Assembly (NCBI GenBank): GCA_030710605.1
Contig: CP092879.1
Coordinates: 20,685,706 to 20,749,705, forward strand
Length of the DNA stretch: 64,000 nucleotides
Direction: 5' to 3'
Source of the DNA: Cordylochernes scorpioides
Lineage: Eukaryota; Arthropoda; Arachnida; Pseudoscorpiones; Chernetidae
The stretch's first letter is position 1; each line of letters opens with the position of its first letter. The position numbers and the translations under genes are program-made. The notes below the pieces were generated by a model. The model did not search any database. It was not told where the DNA came from and saw only the letters and a program-made list of their open reading frames with translations. This document shows, piece after piece, positions 1 through 10,583 of the stretch.

Positions 1-1997
1 GGATCCAGGGTGTAGCCGAGATATTTAGGATGTTAAATATATTGCAATTGTTGTTCTTTCAGAATAATATTTGGTCTTATTTTGTATAGTTTCTTATCGG
101 TAGTAAAAAGTCAGGTCTCCGATTTTTGGGGGTTAAATTCTAATTTATGTTTATTAGCAAATTTTTCTAGGTGGGAAAGAGTCTTTTTCAAATCTCTTTC
201 AGATTTTTTCCAGTTAGTGTTGCTGCTCCATAGAATAATGTCATCAGCGAAAAGTCCAATATTGGTTTTATGTGAAAATTTGTCTTCTATGCCTGCAATA
301 AATAGGGTGAAGAGAGTTGGGCTAAGGACTGATCCTTGTGGTAATCCTTGGTAAAATTTGAAGGTTTTAGATAGAGTGACATTATATTTGACCCTGATGT
401 ATATATTTTTAAGGGAATCATTTATCAAAGTTAGAGCTTTTCCATCAATTTTGAAATGTTTGTATAATTTTGTAATTAACCTGTTTTTCCATACCTTATC
501 AAAAGCTTGTGTAAGGTCTAAAAAGCAGCTATGATGTGGTTAGTTGGTTTTTTATTTTGTGCATCTTTTTTTACCTTTTGTGTGAAAAATAAGAGTTGGT
601 CTATTGTCCCATGTCCTTTCCTAAATCCATATTGTTCTTCTGGTAAGAGATTTCTTGTGTCGGGGTGGTAGGTGAGTCGTCTGAGTATAATTTTTTCCAT
701 TAATTTGCAGCAAATATTTGTGAGGGAGATAGGTCGATAGTTTATTGGGTCATCAGCAGATTTGTCAAGTTTTTAATGGGAATTATTGTTGCATTTTTAC
801 AGTCTTGAGGCAATTTTCCAGTTTTCCAGGAGTTATTGAAATTATTAAGAAGTCTTTCTTTGCCAATTTTGCCCAAGTTTGATATCATTCGGCCATGGAT
901 TCCATCTGGCCCAGGAGTCTTGTTTAAGTCAGTGTTTTCTAATGCATAAGCTAGCTCTTTCATATTTATTTTTTTCATGGAAAATATTGAGTGCTGGTGA
1001 CATTTTTACAGTCATGAATAATCTTTCGGGCCTTTTTTCAACCTTTATTTTACTACTTATTTGATATGAATTACCTAAAAGATTGGCAGCAATTTTGTCA
1101 TTAGTTGCTGGTGTACCATCTGTATTCTTAATCATATTTGTGTTTTCAGTTTGTGGCTGGACTCTGTCAATTTGTTTTGCCAAATTCCAAAGTTTTGTAT
1201 TTGGGTTTCTTGGGTTCAGGTTTTCACAGGTTTGTTTCCATTTTTCCCTTTTCACATTTACGTATAATCTTTTTATTTTTGCAATCACAATGTTCAGTTC
1301 AGTTCTACAATTTGTTTGGTTTTGGGTGCACTTTTTTTGTAGTTCATTTTTTTAGTTATAAGTGTTTGAATATTTTTTGCCTGGTGTGTATAATTTGGAA
1401 ATTATTTCTTAATATTACCTCTTGGTATTGCAACTTTGGCTGCTTCAATAATGGTGTTTTCGAAAGATATCATATTAGCCTTTTTGAAGTTCCAGAAATT
1501 TTCTTAATTGAGCTAATTTTGGTCTTGGTGCTAATTCCTATCAAATTAGGCAAATGATCACTTCCAAAACTTTTTAATATTTGCTATTTGCATTTGTGGA
1601 AAATATCAGGATAGTATAAACTTATATCAAGGGCTTGTGCAGTATTATAGCTTGTAGGAATGATGGGTAGGATTCCCATCATTTAAACAAATGAAGGCAT
1701 TGTCGTCAAATATGTTTGATAGTATTTTGCCTCTTGGGTTTGGCGTAGAACATCCTCATAGTTGATGTTTGGCATTAAGGTCACCTACAATAATAGTGTT
1801 GCTGTAAGAAATTGAGCCATTGTTCCATCGTCAATAAATGTATTGTTTAGAGGGTTATACATATTGTATATGTCGATGGCTTTGTTTTGATTGAGGTAGA
1901 CTTTGATACCTTGGGCTTCGAGGTCTAATGTTTGGAATATTAACGGCTATTTCCTCATAGTACAAATTCTTGATTAAAAATGCTAGGCCACCCCCTT
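1..1997 (-). pseudogene. LINE (I/Jockey-like) endonuclease and reverse transcriptase remnant
   Basis: Minus-strand remnant of a non-LTR retrotransposon ORF2, broken by frameshifts and stops. From 1997 downward: an endonuclease part (LAFLIK near 1975; VGDLNAKH near 1775, followed by a stop where the family has WGC), a linker (929-1288), the RT start (TPGPDGIHG, 742-978), the middle (LPEEQYGFRKGHGTIDQ, 518-700) and the RT core (QGLPQGSVLSPTLF and the catalytic FADD, 111-428). The element nicks DNA and copies its own RNA by target-primed reverse transcription; this copy cannot. It runs off the left edge of the window. It abuts plus-strand RNase H at 1998, so the two halves point in opposite directions. 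Clade is uncertain; RNase H plus a CCHC end favours I/Jockey-like elements. Confidence 0.85.
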
Positions 1998-2796
1998 TAA
2001 CAGCATATACAGATGGATCTTCAGACCTTACCCTGAGTTATGGAGGGGCCGGAATTAACATAATACTGCAAGATGGAACAAACATCAAAATCAAAGAAGG
2101 AGCAGGACAGATTTCGTCAAACTTCACTTGTGAACTGACAGCTATCTGGAAAGCCCTTGATGTATGCCTTAACCATCCATCCCTGCATCAAGCAGAAGGA
2201 ATTTTTTAATATACAGCGACTCCATATCCGCTCTAGAAGCAATTCAGAAGGGCAATACTAAAATCACACAGAAAATACACTCGTTACTTACCCAACTGGA
2301 ACCATTGGAGAATAACTGCATTCTACATTGGATCCCTGCCCATGCTGGGATCGGGGGTAATGAAATGGCATTTGAATTGGCAAAGAAAGCCAGAAAGTTG
2401 AGCCAAAGGAAAGAACAAATGTCATTATTTGACACTGATTCTTTGTCAAAATACAAGATAATTAAACAAAAAAATAAGAAAAGATCAAAATGCGAAATAA
2501 ACTCTGAGAGAAAAATGATAAAAACTATAACAAGACTTAGAACAAAACACTATAAAGGAATGACAATACATTCAGATGGCACAAGAACCTATAGGACATG
2601 CAACAACTGTCCTGGTGTGGATCTAACACCTACCCACATATTCTCATGTCCAGCAATGGCCGCAGCCTTGCAGAAAATTGACTTAGACCCAGAGCAGCAG
2701 CTTTACACACCCATGATAGTGGATATTGCAGCTACTGTGATGGAGATGCATGGATACATCTAAGGCTCTTTATTGGACACGACAACAACAACAACG
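1998..2796 (+). pseudogene. LINE RNase H domain, CCHC tail and 3' end
   Basis: Plus-strand 3' end of an I/Jockey-like LINE. RNase H begins with YTDGSSD, continues with FTCELTAIWKAL, SDSISALEAI and HWIPAHAGIGGNE, and ends with a zinc knuckle (CNNC, then HIFSC) and a stop at 2761-2763. A one-base loss in a T run near 2205 shifts the frame. The usual NExAD acidic residue reads F here, so the last catalytic position is lost. The short 3' UTR ends in a CAA-rich stretch (GACACGACAACAACAAC). A second 3' end of the same family lies at 18064-18170 on the minus strand. Confidence 0.85.
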
Positions 2797-3681
2797 GCAT
2801 TCCAGAGTAAAATAAATTATCAGAGATAGATACATATTTTTCAAATGAATTAAAATAAATATAATCGATACTGAGTGAGAGTTGAATTAAAAATATTAGA
2901 AATTTATTATCTTCGGAAACAAACCGTATCTAAAATATCAAATTTCTTTTTGCTACACGTTTAAATTTGCATTTACCTATTTTACATATCTCTGATTGTA
3001 TTTGAAAATCGTTAACCAATTCTTCATACTTTTGGCGAAGTGGTGTTTTATTAATTTGTTATTTGAAATTATTAGGGTTCTTTCCTGGTATTCAAAAAGG
3101 AAAAATACGTGTCGATCAGTTATATTTTTCAATTTATCAAACAATTTGGCCGCTGAATCTCTGATTCTGGTAGAGCGCCATCTGGCGAATAAAATTGTAA
3201 CTAAAATCAATTTCGAATTTTTCATTATTTGCCATAAAAAATCCCATTGCATCCTGAACACAATGGTGTTTACCGCATTGCTCTAGCGCAAATATTCGCG
3301 GAGTTATTAATTTTTAAAGTTGTGCGGGACTTTTGGATCACCCTGTATATTATAGTGATGAAATAAATAGCAAGTCGTATGGTAATTAAGAACAATTTAA
3401 TAATCGAGAGAATTTTAAAATAAAAATAGTTTTATATCTCTCTCTCTCCCTAGTTTAAATATTTTGTATTTTTACAATAAACAAATTACAATATTTACAT
3501 GAAGTCAGCTTATGCTACACTATTATTAGAATTGTAACATCTGGTAGATTATTTAAGTATAAAGACGAACACTTGAATCAAGTCAAATCCATAAATTGAG
3601 TATCTATATTACACACTTTGTTGTTTATATTCTAATTAATAAAATTCAGCCACATTTAGCATTTAATTTTGAATATATATA
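2797..3681. other. AT-rich spacer with an unidentified element fragment
   Basis: No supportable gene. About 2980-3350 has a more complex sequence that ends in TTTGGATCACCCTGTATA, a terminus style seen in many arthropod repeats. Opposing ORFs of 94-96 codons there overlap on both strands and look fortuitous. The rest is low-complexity AT, with a short CT run near 3440. Confidence 0.3.
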
Positions 3682-3972
3682 TAGTATAAACCCTTCCTTT
3701 CATATGTACAATGTATTCAATAAATAAAGTCAACCTACAGGCAATCCAGACAGAGACGGGAGGGAAAAGTCCGGTCACTTGAGACAACAGCTACATTCCA
3801 AGGGGCGACCAATGGAGCCCGTTAGTTAACACCTCGGGACTATTAAGACAGTTGGGGATTGGGGCGACACGAACGGCCGCCCGGCTGTGCCAGTCCCGTC
3901 TCTCTCTGGTTCCCTGTGTTCCTCTTTCAACTTGTGATGTGTTTATTTCGCTCCCCACCTCATATTATCACA
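3682..3972 (+). repeat. Solo LTR-like repeat, family S (diverged copy)
   Basis: About 290 bp, alignable by eye to 35813-36103 and 49844-50133. Shared landmarks are an ACCCTTCC start, an AATAAA signal, AAAGTCCGGTCA, ACATTCCAA followed by GGGGCG, and a terminal ATTATCACA. The better copies begin TGTCATAA and end TTGTCACA inside TA runs, which fits an LTR with TG...CA ends. No internal retroviral region is attached. A SINE-like origin is possible. Confidence 0.45.
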
Positions 3973-3984
3973 CATATTTATTAA

Positions 3985-4137
3985 AAACAAAAAATGCATA
4001 TCCTGACCAGGATCACTTGAGCTTTTCTAGATGGAAAAGCACCATCTACTGGAACAAAAATAAACTAAACGTTTATATAATTAACTTGTTGCGCTTCACT
4101 ATTTTGCGTGTCATCCTTGCGCAGGGGCCATGCTAAA

Positions 4138-4169
<32 letters not shown>

Positions 4170-4275
4170 ACCGCCGAACAAGCGTGTTATTGTTGCGTGA
4201 TATTTGGCCAACCCATATATATGGCTCTGCCATCTGTAAAGCACATGTTCTCCTGGTCAGTATATGCCTTTTCAT
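3985..4275. repeat. Penelope-like terminal repeat P1, foldback copy carrying U6
   Basis: Begins AATGCATATCCTGACCAGGA and ends with the inverted form (CCTGGTCAGTATATGCCTTT), with AGATGG / CCATCT motifs just inside. The middle matches the copy at 56201-56340 (AAACTAAACGTTTAT, then GTGATATTTGGCCAACCCA). A U6 copy interrupts it at 4094-4189. The hammerhead segment of P1 is absent because the copy folds back before reaching it. Inverted partial copies at one end are typical of Penelope-like elements. Confidence 0.55.
4094..4189 (-). ncRNA. U6 snRNA retrocopy (reverse-transcribed pseudogene)
   Basis: The minus strand reads as almost the whole U6 spliceosomal RNA: the CATATACTAAAATTGGAAC segment, then GATACAGAGAAG, then TTAGCATGGCCCCTGCGCAA, then GGATGACACGC. 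U6 normally has AGAGAAGATTAGC; here it is AGAGAAGTTTAGC. The 3' end stops at GTGAAGCG, so the U-tail is missing and no pol III terminator follows. An 8-bp direct repeat TTGTTGCG (4086-4093 and 4190-4197) flanks the insert, and it interrupts a P1 repeat. I see no upstream PSE or TATA arrangement. It is a retro-inserted copy rather than a working gene. Confidence 0.85.
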
Positions 4276-5689
4276 TTTGAATTTATATATATATTAAATA
4301 TTTTAATATATATATATATATTATCGCAGTAAGGATAGTAGAAGTTTGATTCATTTGGGAAAAGAAACCTTCATGTCTTATGTCTTCATTCATTATATAT
4401 AGATGGCGTGTTAATGCTTTGTATTAATTTAATTTTGTAAATAACAACAACAACCAGAAAACATATGTATCGATGATGCAAATACCATCTCGCACAATCA
4501 ATGACCAAACCTCTCCATAGTAACAATGGCATTTCAAGTTTATTAATAAAGTTTGAAGGAAAATTTTAATATCACTTTATCTCTGCCACAAAAATTTGAA
4601 TAAAATTTCATTTTTATCATAACAAAAAGAAGACCAAAAAGATTCACACACAATTTGAATATATGAAATTTCCAAAAAATAAATTATTTACACTTGATAA
4701 TTGAGCATAGGAGGAGTGAAAAATGAACGAGTAAATAAAAAAGATACTTGAAAAGATTGTTCATTATAAAATTGAATCAATAAACCAATCGTTTATCAAT
4801 ATATCGCAAAAAAATCTCATTTAAAGTTTTATTGATTCTTTTATATCACGAACGTCTGGATTTATTTATTTATATTGCCTCTTATCTCTAACTAATAATT
4901 TGACATTTCAATATATTTAATTGGCACTCTTAGTCTTTGTTACAAGAATCAAAGATAAATTAAACAAAGATAAATGTGATTATTTACAATTTGGTAATAA
5001 AAATGTAAACAACTCTTCTCAGGAAGGGAGGCTCCTCCATCTTGTCCTCCTCCAGACAAGGACAGGATCTATGTCTACCTAATATTTCTGAGAAAATATG
5101 TAGATATATAAAATATGTATTTATAATAAATTTATAATGTAATATTATTTTATATTATCCTTAGTACACGTGGTATAGGCCATTATAATCATGGAGGGTA
5201 GAAGTAGGCGACTGCTTATACTGTAAGTGAACCACATGTCTACACATGTTAAAAATAGTTCGACTTTTGCACTTATAAGTGAGCCAGAGCCCCGTTTGGT
5301 TATTTGCAATTTTAGTTGGGTTGTACTTTTGCAAGAAGCTGTGGCTGTTTGAGCATTTATTTTAAAGAGAAAAAAGTGTCCAATGCGAGATTATATGTCG
5401 ATTCGTAGCGGTCCAAAACTAACAATTTAGACTACTCTTTGACCGACCCCCATAATGTAAATAAAAGAAGGTGATAAAAGACTAAAATATCATCATGGAA
5501 CAACCATTTTGTTATTTGATATATTCGGATAGTAATCTAAAATATAAACTCTCCCAGCGATTTCGTCAATTTGTTATAACAGATCGCCACATGTTTTATA
5601 TAGTCTATATTGCCAATGGCAATATGCATTTGTACTTAAAAAAGAAAATATTGTTTAGTTAAACTATTAAGTTAACCTCAAAACAGGTA
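4276..5689. other. Non-coding AT-rich stretch with a P2 end fragment
   Basis: No gene seen. The segment at about 4324-4425 (GCAGTAAGGATAGTAGAAG, and later AGATGGCGTGTTAATGCTTT) matches the ends of the P2 inverted-repeat family at 42963-43803. The remainder is AT-rich, with only short unsupported ORFs. Confidence 0.4.
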
Positions 5690-5880
5690 GGTACAGCCTA
5701 CGCCACGCTAACGAGGTCTAACAGCCTGAAACGCATATGTTGTTGACTTTTCTTGATTAATCAAGAAAGTATATTTGGAAAATATTCAGGATTTTTTTAA
5801 TGTAAATTCAATGTTTAGTTGATACTTATTAGGATAGATGGCGCAATCTATCAGGAACTTCCAGTTGCATGATCAATATA
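5690..5880 (+). repeat. Penelope-like P1 copy with decayed hammerhead
   Basis: Sense-orientation P1: TACAGCC, then a hammerhead-like segment (5703-5743), then TTGATTAATCAAGAAA, and an end near AGATGGCGCAATC. The ribozyme core is decayed: CUAACGA for CUGACGA, a stem II with a mismatch and a wobble, GAAA intact, and the distal stem I strand UGUUG no longer matching CCACG. Homologous to 27120-27350 and to the minus strand of 56201-56410. Confidence 0.6.
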
Positions 5881-5931
5881 TATTATTATTTCTAAGAAGG
5901 AATCGAAGCTAACAGCAAGGAGATTTTCTTT

Positions 5932-6396
5932 ATTAAAGCGGTTTAATCTTGGCAAGATTTTGGACTATGGCGTCTTCAACAGGCTCTTTGCGCATATACT
6001 TAACTTAAATCTTATAAGTTAAAGTGTTTCGCTGAGTTTGAGTTCTTCTTCTCCAGGAGACCTTTTAGAATAAAACAAAGACTTGACTTAAATTAGAGTT
6101 TAACATTATTTTAATTCACTACAAACAATAAAACAAAAGAATTTAGAATTTTACATACACACCCCTGAATACGAATTTTAATTTACAAACAAAAACTAAT
6201 AAACAATGAATATATCTACAAATTAATAAAGCACAATAAAGAATAAGAATAAAATAACAATAATAATGATTTCATCCATATAAGGCTATTAGACGAATGC
6301 AAGAAAATCGAGAAGTTTCAAGGCTAGTTTCTTGTATTCTTGTAATAACCTGTTGAAGGACGTTATAGTTCGCCAAGCTTACATCGCTTTATTAAA
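5932..6396. repeat. Inverted-repeat element with GTTGAAGG...AAGCTT ends
   Basis: Imperfect inverted arms at 5932-5986 and 6348-6396. Both contain CTTTATTAAAGCG and CCTGTTGAAG in opposite orientation, with about 360 bp of AT-rich DNA between. The right arm has the same hairpin layout as 19267-19308 (CUGUUGAAGGAC, a loop, then a returning strand), but CCAAGCUU replaces GAAAGCUU. Probably a small retroelement tail. No coding capacity. Confidence 0.45.
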
Positions 6397-6468
6397 GATT
6401 CTAGTTGCCGTTAGCTTTCGTTCCTTTTTCAAAATGAATTTTGGCGATTCTTCCTTCTGTAATACTAG

Positions 6469-6850
6469 CCGAATGACCCGGGCAACGCCCGTGTTTTACC
6501 CGATTGAATGTTTTGATTCAAATACTATTTGTTACAATTATAAATTGGCGCCTTAAATAAATGCATATTTTAGTTAATAACTATAGCCTATGTGCTTTAT
6601 CTGTCTATGTACTGTTGGCTTCCGTAGGCGTCTCTTACTGGGAAAAAGAAAGAGAGGATTCCATTTGGTTATTAACTAATATATGCATTTATTTAAGGAG
6701 CGACCCGCTCCAACACAATAGTTACAGGGGGGGGGGGCAAAGGTGGCGTGATCGTAGCCGACCAATAGGAGGGCGCCATTCCAAAAAAAAAAAAAAGCAA
6801 ACCGTGACAGAGGCCATGACGCTCGTAACTGTATATAGAATGTTTTTATG
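6469..6850 (+). repeat. CCCGGG-headed interspersed repeat, degraded copy
   Basis: Begins GAATGACCCGGGCAACGCCC, the head found at 28738 and 28973, and a GC-rich part near 6695-6775 contains G and A runs. The short ORFs that read through it (74-97 codons) follow the repeat and have no protein similarity I recognise. Element class unknown. Confidence 0.4.
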
Positions 6851-6899
6851 CTAATTGATCCACCTGATCCCAATACAAATTCGCTTTTGTGCTATTTCC

Positions 6900-7073
6900 T
6901 AAACAGAGGATACAATAGTTGCGATAGCCTAGTAGATAAAATTGGTAAAACAATCTATAGATTCATCACTGGTTAGCCATGTTCTTTCAATATTTTAAAT
7001 TCATCTTTTGATATAGTGTTTGCATAGAAATTTGTTCTTTGAATAAAATTCAAAATAATTAGCGTGTAGATAT
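6900..7073. other. Short AT-rich spacer
   Basis: I see no gene or repeat I can name. Confidence 0.3.
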
Positions 7074-7248
7074 TGTAGCAAAGTATTTATTATTTTATTA
7101 ACAGAGTATCATTTTTCATTGTTATACTTTGCTACTCTGTAAACTTCCCTCATTGTTTATCTTTTGTTTATCATTCATAGTTTGTTCTTGCCTTGAATAA
7201 ATTGCTGTGTCATTCTGATATTTGTCTTCCCTAATTTCCCACGTGGCA
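7074..7248 (+). repeat. Solo LTR of the TRIM-like family
   Basis: Starts TGTAGCAAAGTATTTATTAT and ends CCACGTGGCA, flanked on both sides by ATAT (7070-7073 and 7249-7252). It matches the 92-93 bp direct repeats at 59459-59551 and 59885-59976, but carries about 80 bp more in its 3' half. TG...CA ends plus a 4-bp duplication fit a solo LTR left by LTR-LTR recombination. Confidence 0.7.
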
Positions 7249-7776
7249 ATATTATAGGTTCACCGTTATCATTGGCATATTTCCTTGTGCTGATTTATCT
7301 CTCTATCAGTAAGGGCATAAGAAAGTTACATAAAAACTTCGAATCTTCAAATACAGAAAACTTATTTCCAGACACAGGGGCATCAAGTTATTAACCTAGA
7401 TCTATTCCCAAGTTACAAATCTAATAACAAATTGTTTGGGAATAGTTTCACAAAGACAAACCTTCTATTATCTACATTTTTCTTCTGATAGCTATTTGTT
7501 TGGATGTTACCTTATGGAAAACTTTCCAAAAGTCTTTTTTTTTTCTGAGATAGAAATTGATCTTTTGATAGAGATCGATCTTCTGATATTTTGTAATAGC
7601 TGGAAACCCTTTCCTATATAGCATCTATGAAATCATTTCGAATAGCATCATCAATTTTGCGCCATGTATCCCATAAAATTGAAATATGTTAACACCACTT
7701 TCATTTTGAATATTTTGAGATCTTATATATTTTATTATCAGTTTTTCACACACACAAACATTATATATAAATATAT

Positions 7777-8105
7777 ATTATATAATCTAAAATGCAAATA
7801 TTTTATTTTTAAAACGTATATTTTTACATTTATTGACTGTTCTACATTTTTTAATCATAGATTTAGAATAGAACACTTTGAATATTGTTATAAATATATG
7901 TATAGTTAACATACCTAATTTTTAATTCACGAATATAGGGTTCATTTTATAAATTCTATATTACTGTGAAAAATATTTAATGTGTAATTCTTTTCAAGTA
8001 ATTGATAATAAAATATACTTGATAAGTAAATAACCATCTTTCTTTTTTCACGAATGTACCACCAATTCTTTATCATTCCAACATCAAAATATTATAATCA
8101 TAACA
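7777..8105 (+). repeat. Diverged solo LTR of the Gypsy-2 family
   Basis: Alignable along its length to the Gypsy-2 LTRs (12272-12673 and 17244-17643): ATTATATAATCTAAAA start, TTATAAATTCTATAT, CAAGTAATTGATAATAAAAT, TACTTGA, TCTTTATCATTCC and CATAACA end. Several indels and many substitutions separate it from the intact element, so it is much older. No internal sequence is attached. The AT-rich surroundings hide the target duplication. Confidence 0.7.
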
Positions 8106-8111
8106 TATGTA

Positions 8112-9015
8112 TAGATGGCGCTAGAAATCAGCAACTTTCACTTTCACGATAAGTAAATGCCTATTTATTTCTTAATATATATATATAAGAAATGGAAGCA
8201 TTATAAAAACACGAATGTTTTTTTCAACACATAACAAACTTCTACTGTCCTTACTGCGATATATATATATATACTAGCGGATGTGTACCCGGCTTCGCCC
8301 GGGTTTTATCTGAGTGAAAGTTTGCCTAACGAATATTATATATTATGAAGTATAATAAACAATGTTAAAGATTAGTTTTAATTATTAATCAAGATTGTGT
8401 GTGAATATGTGAGAAAGATGTAATATCGTTGTTGTTTTCTTGGCCGACTGTTTTACATATGGTGTTATCTTAAAATTGCTTGTTTTGAATATTTTTTTAG
8501 ATTGAGTTGAATGAATTCCTGAATTTTTTTTTTGTATTTATATATAAATAAAATTACCTCTGTTGATTTCTTTTTGTATTTAATCGATAACAGCGAAGTT
8601 ACGCATGTTAAAGTTAGGAAAAATATGTTGATGTTAAGCAAAACCTGCTCCATCTCGTTTTACATAAATGTTGAAAATTTGGTCGAAATTGATGCATTGT
8701 AACGAAAGTTTTTAGCGAACACCACTTATGAAATTTGCATTTTATTAATATAGATATATATATATATATAAATGGCACGTTATCACGTTAAAATTAAATA
8801 TTCTATTAGACCTCGTATTTATTGTTTGTCGAAGAGCATTGCTCGATGCAAATATTTATATGTAATTCTGCTTTCCTAAAAGCTTATGTCTATAGTTTGC
8901 TTGAACTATTTTCTAAGATTCCACTTTTCATTACATCGTATATAAGCAGACCAAATTCCATCCCCACTTAAACACCTGATGGCGACACAACTATTATATG
9001 CTAAATTCGCCATAA
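8112..9015. repeat. Mosaic of P2 fragments and a CCCGGG-type repeat
   Basis: 8112-8262 holds an AGATGGCGC start and ends ACTTCTACTGTCCTTACTGC, which is a P2 terminus. It abuts a TA run and then GTACCCGGCTTCGCCCGGGT (8286-8305), the head of a CCCGGG-type repeat. 8763-9015 is a diverged P2 body (GAAGAGCATTGCTCGATGCA, AAAGCTTATGTCTATAGTTT, ATATAAGCAGACC) related to 43440-43600. No coding content is supported. Confidence 0.5.
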
Positions 9016-9189
9016 TCCTAACATATGTAAGCCCCCGGTGGTGTGTAATTTACATTATTCTACTCCTCTGACTTGTGTGTAAGACCTAAATCGAAATTAC
9101 CTATTGTATATAAATAGGATTATAGTACATAATATAAAATCATTCAGAGCGATATTTACTGATGATATATATATATATATAAACTATAA

Positions 9190-9995
9190 ATAGTTTATAA
9201 ATATTTTTTTCAAACAATTAATAACAAACTTCTTTAAAATACATAATAAAACTATTATTAAACTATACGCAACAATATTGTTGTATACGCAACTATACGC
9301 TACAAACTATACGCAACAATTAATAACAAACTTCTTTAAAATACATAATAAAATATTATTAAACTATACGCAACAATATTGTTGTATACGCAACTATACG
9401 CTACAAACTATACGCAACAATTAATAACAAACTTCTTTAAAATACATAATAAAACTATTATTAAACTATACGCAACAATATTGTTGTATACGAAACTATA
9501 CGCTACAAACTATACGCAACAATTAATAACAAACTTCTTTAAAATACATAATAAAATATTATTAAACTATACGCAACAATATTGTTGTATACGCAACTAT
9601 ACGCTACAAACTATACGCAACAATTAATAACAAACTTCTTTAAAATACATAATAAAATATTATTAAACTATATGCAACAATATTGTTGTATACGCAACTA
9701 TACGCTACAAACTATACGCAACAATTAATAACAAACTTCTTTAAAATACATAATAAAACTATTATTAAACTATACGCAACAATATTGTTGTATACGCAAC
9801 TATACGCTACAAACTATACGCAACAATTAATAACAAACTTCTTTAAAATACATAATAAAACTATTTTTAAACTATACGCAACAATATTGTTGTATACGCA
9901 ACTATACGCTATAAATTATACGCAACAATTAATAACAAACTTCTTTAAAATACATAATAAAACTATTATTAAACTATACGCAACAATATTGTTAA
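9190..9995. repeat. Satellite: eight tandem copies of a 101-102 bp unit
   Basis: The landmark ACAAACTTCTTT recurs at 9224, 9326, 9427, 9529, 9630, 9731, 9833 and 9935, giving spacings of 101 or 102 bp. The one-base difference is mostly AAAACTATT versus AAAATATT. Each unit holds the perfect palindrome CAACAATATTGTTG. The ORFs through the array are artefacts of the near-multiple-of-three period. Degenerate CAATA/CAACA units continue to 10161 and resume after the Gypsy-1 insertion at about 17901-18060, so Gypsy-1 landed in the decayed edge of the array. Confidence 0.9.
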
Positions 9996-10166
9996 ACAAT
10001 TCAAAAAAGCCTTTTTCAATCATATGTGATACATTATTCAAGAATTAATTGCAATAGTATTCAGCAATAGATTGCATAATTATTAACCAATACGTTACAT
10101 AATCACTCAACAATACGTTACAACATTGTTTAACAATGCGTTGCATAATTTTTAAATAATAGGTGC

Positions 10167-10510
10167 TGATGTATATAGTTGTTCATTTGTTTTAAATAAA
10201 TATTAAATTGATGTATATAGTTGTTCATTTGTTTTAAATAAATATCAAATTGATGTATATATTTGTTTAGTTATTTTGCATATTTTTCATCTGTGAATTT
10301 ATCTTATAATTTGGTCTATGAAAATAAAAATATTGGACCAGTGACCAAAACAAACTGTAAATAGATCGCTTAATGTTATATAGTTAGTATAGAGAATGGT
10401 TAGGCAGGATATATATTTAAATGTTATGCTTGTGTAATTTTAATCTTAATTAAATAAAAAATCATAAATTTAAATGTGTTATAAATCTTAAATACCAAGC
10501 ATTAAAAACA
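10167..10510 (+). repeat. Gypsy-1 5' LTR
   Basis: 344 bp, starts TGATGTATATAG, ends AAAAACA. Contains two direct copies of a segment with TTGTTCATTTGTTTTAAATA near its start and AATTAAATAAAAAATC near its end, a likely polyadenylation region. Confidence 0.85.
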
Positions 10511-10583
10511 ACTGGCGACGAGGAAAAGCAAATTTTGTAAAGAAAAAAGAATTTAAATAGTGAAAAGAAATTATACTTTAAAA

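Noticed and set aside
3852-4136. ORF of 94 codons at 3852-4136
   Set aside because: Crosses a solo LTR-like repeat, a P1 tip and the U6 copy.
9190-9995. CRISPR-like array in the regular repeats
   Set aside because: There are no unique spacers between repeats and the sequence is eukaryotic; it is a plain satellite.
9379-10048. Repetitive ORFs of 82 and 121 codons as a repeat protein
   Set aside because: They arise from the satellite, whose 102-bp units are 34 codons long. 101-bp units break the frame.
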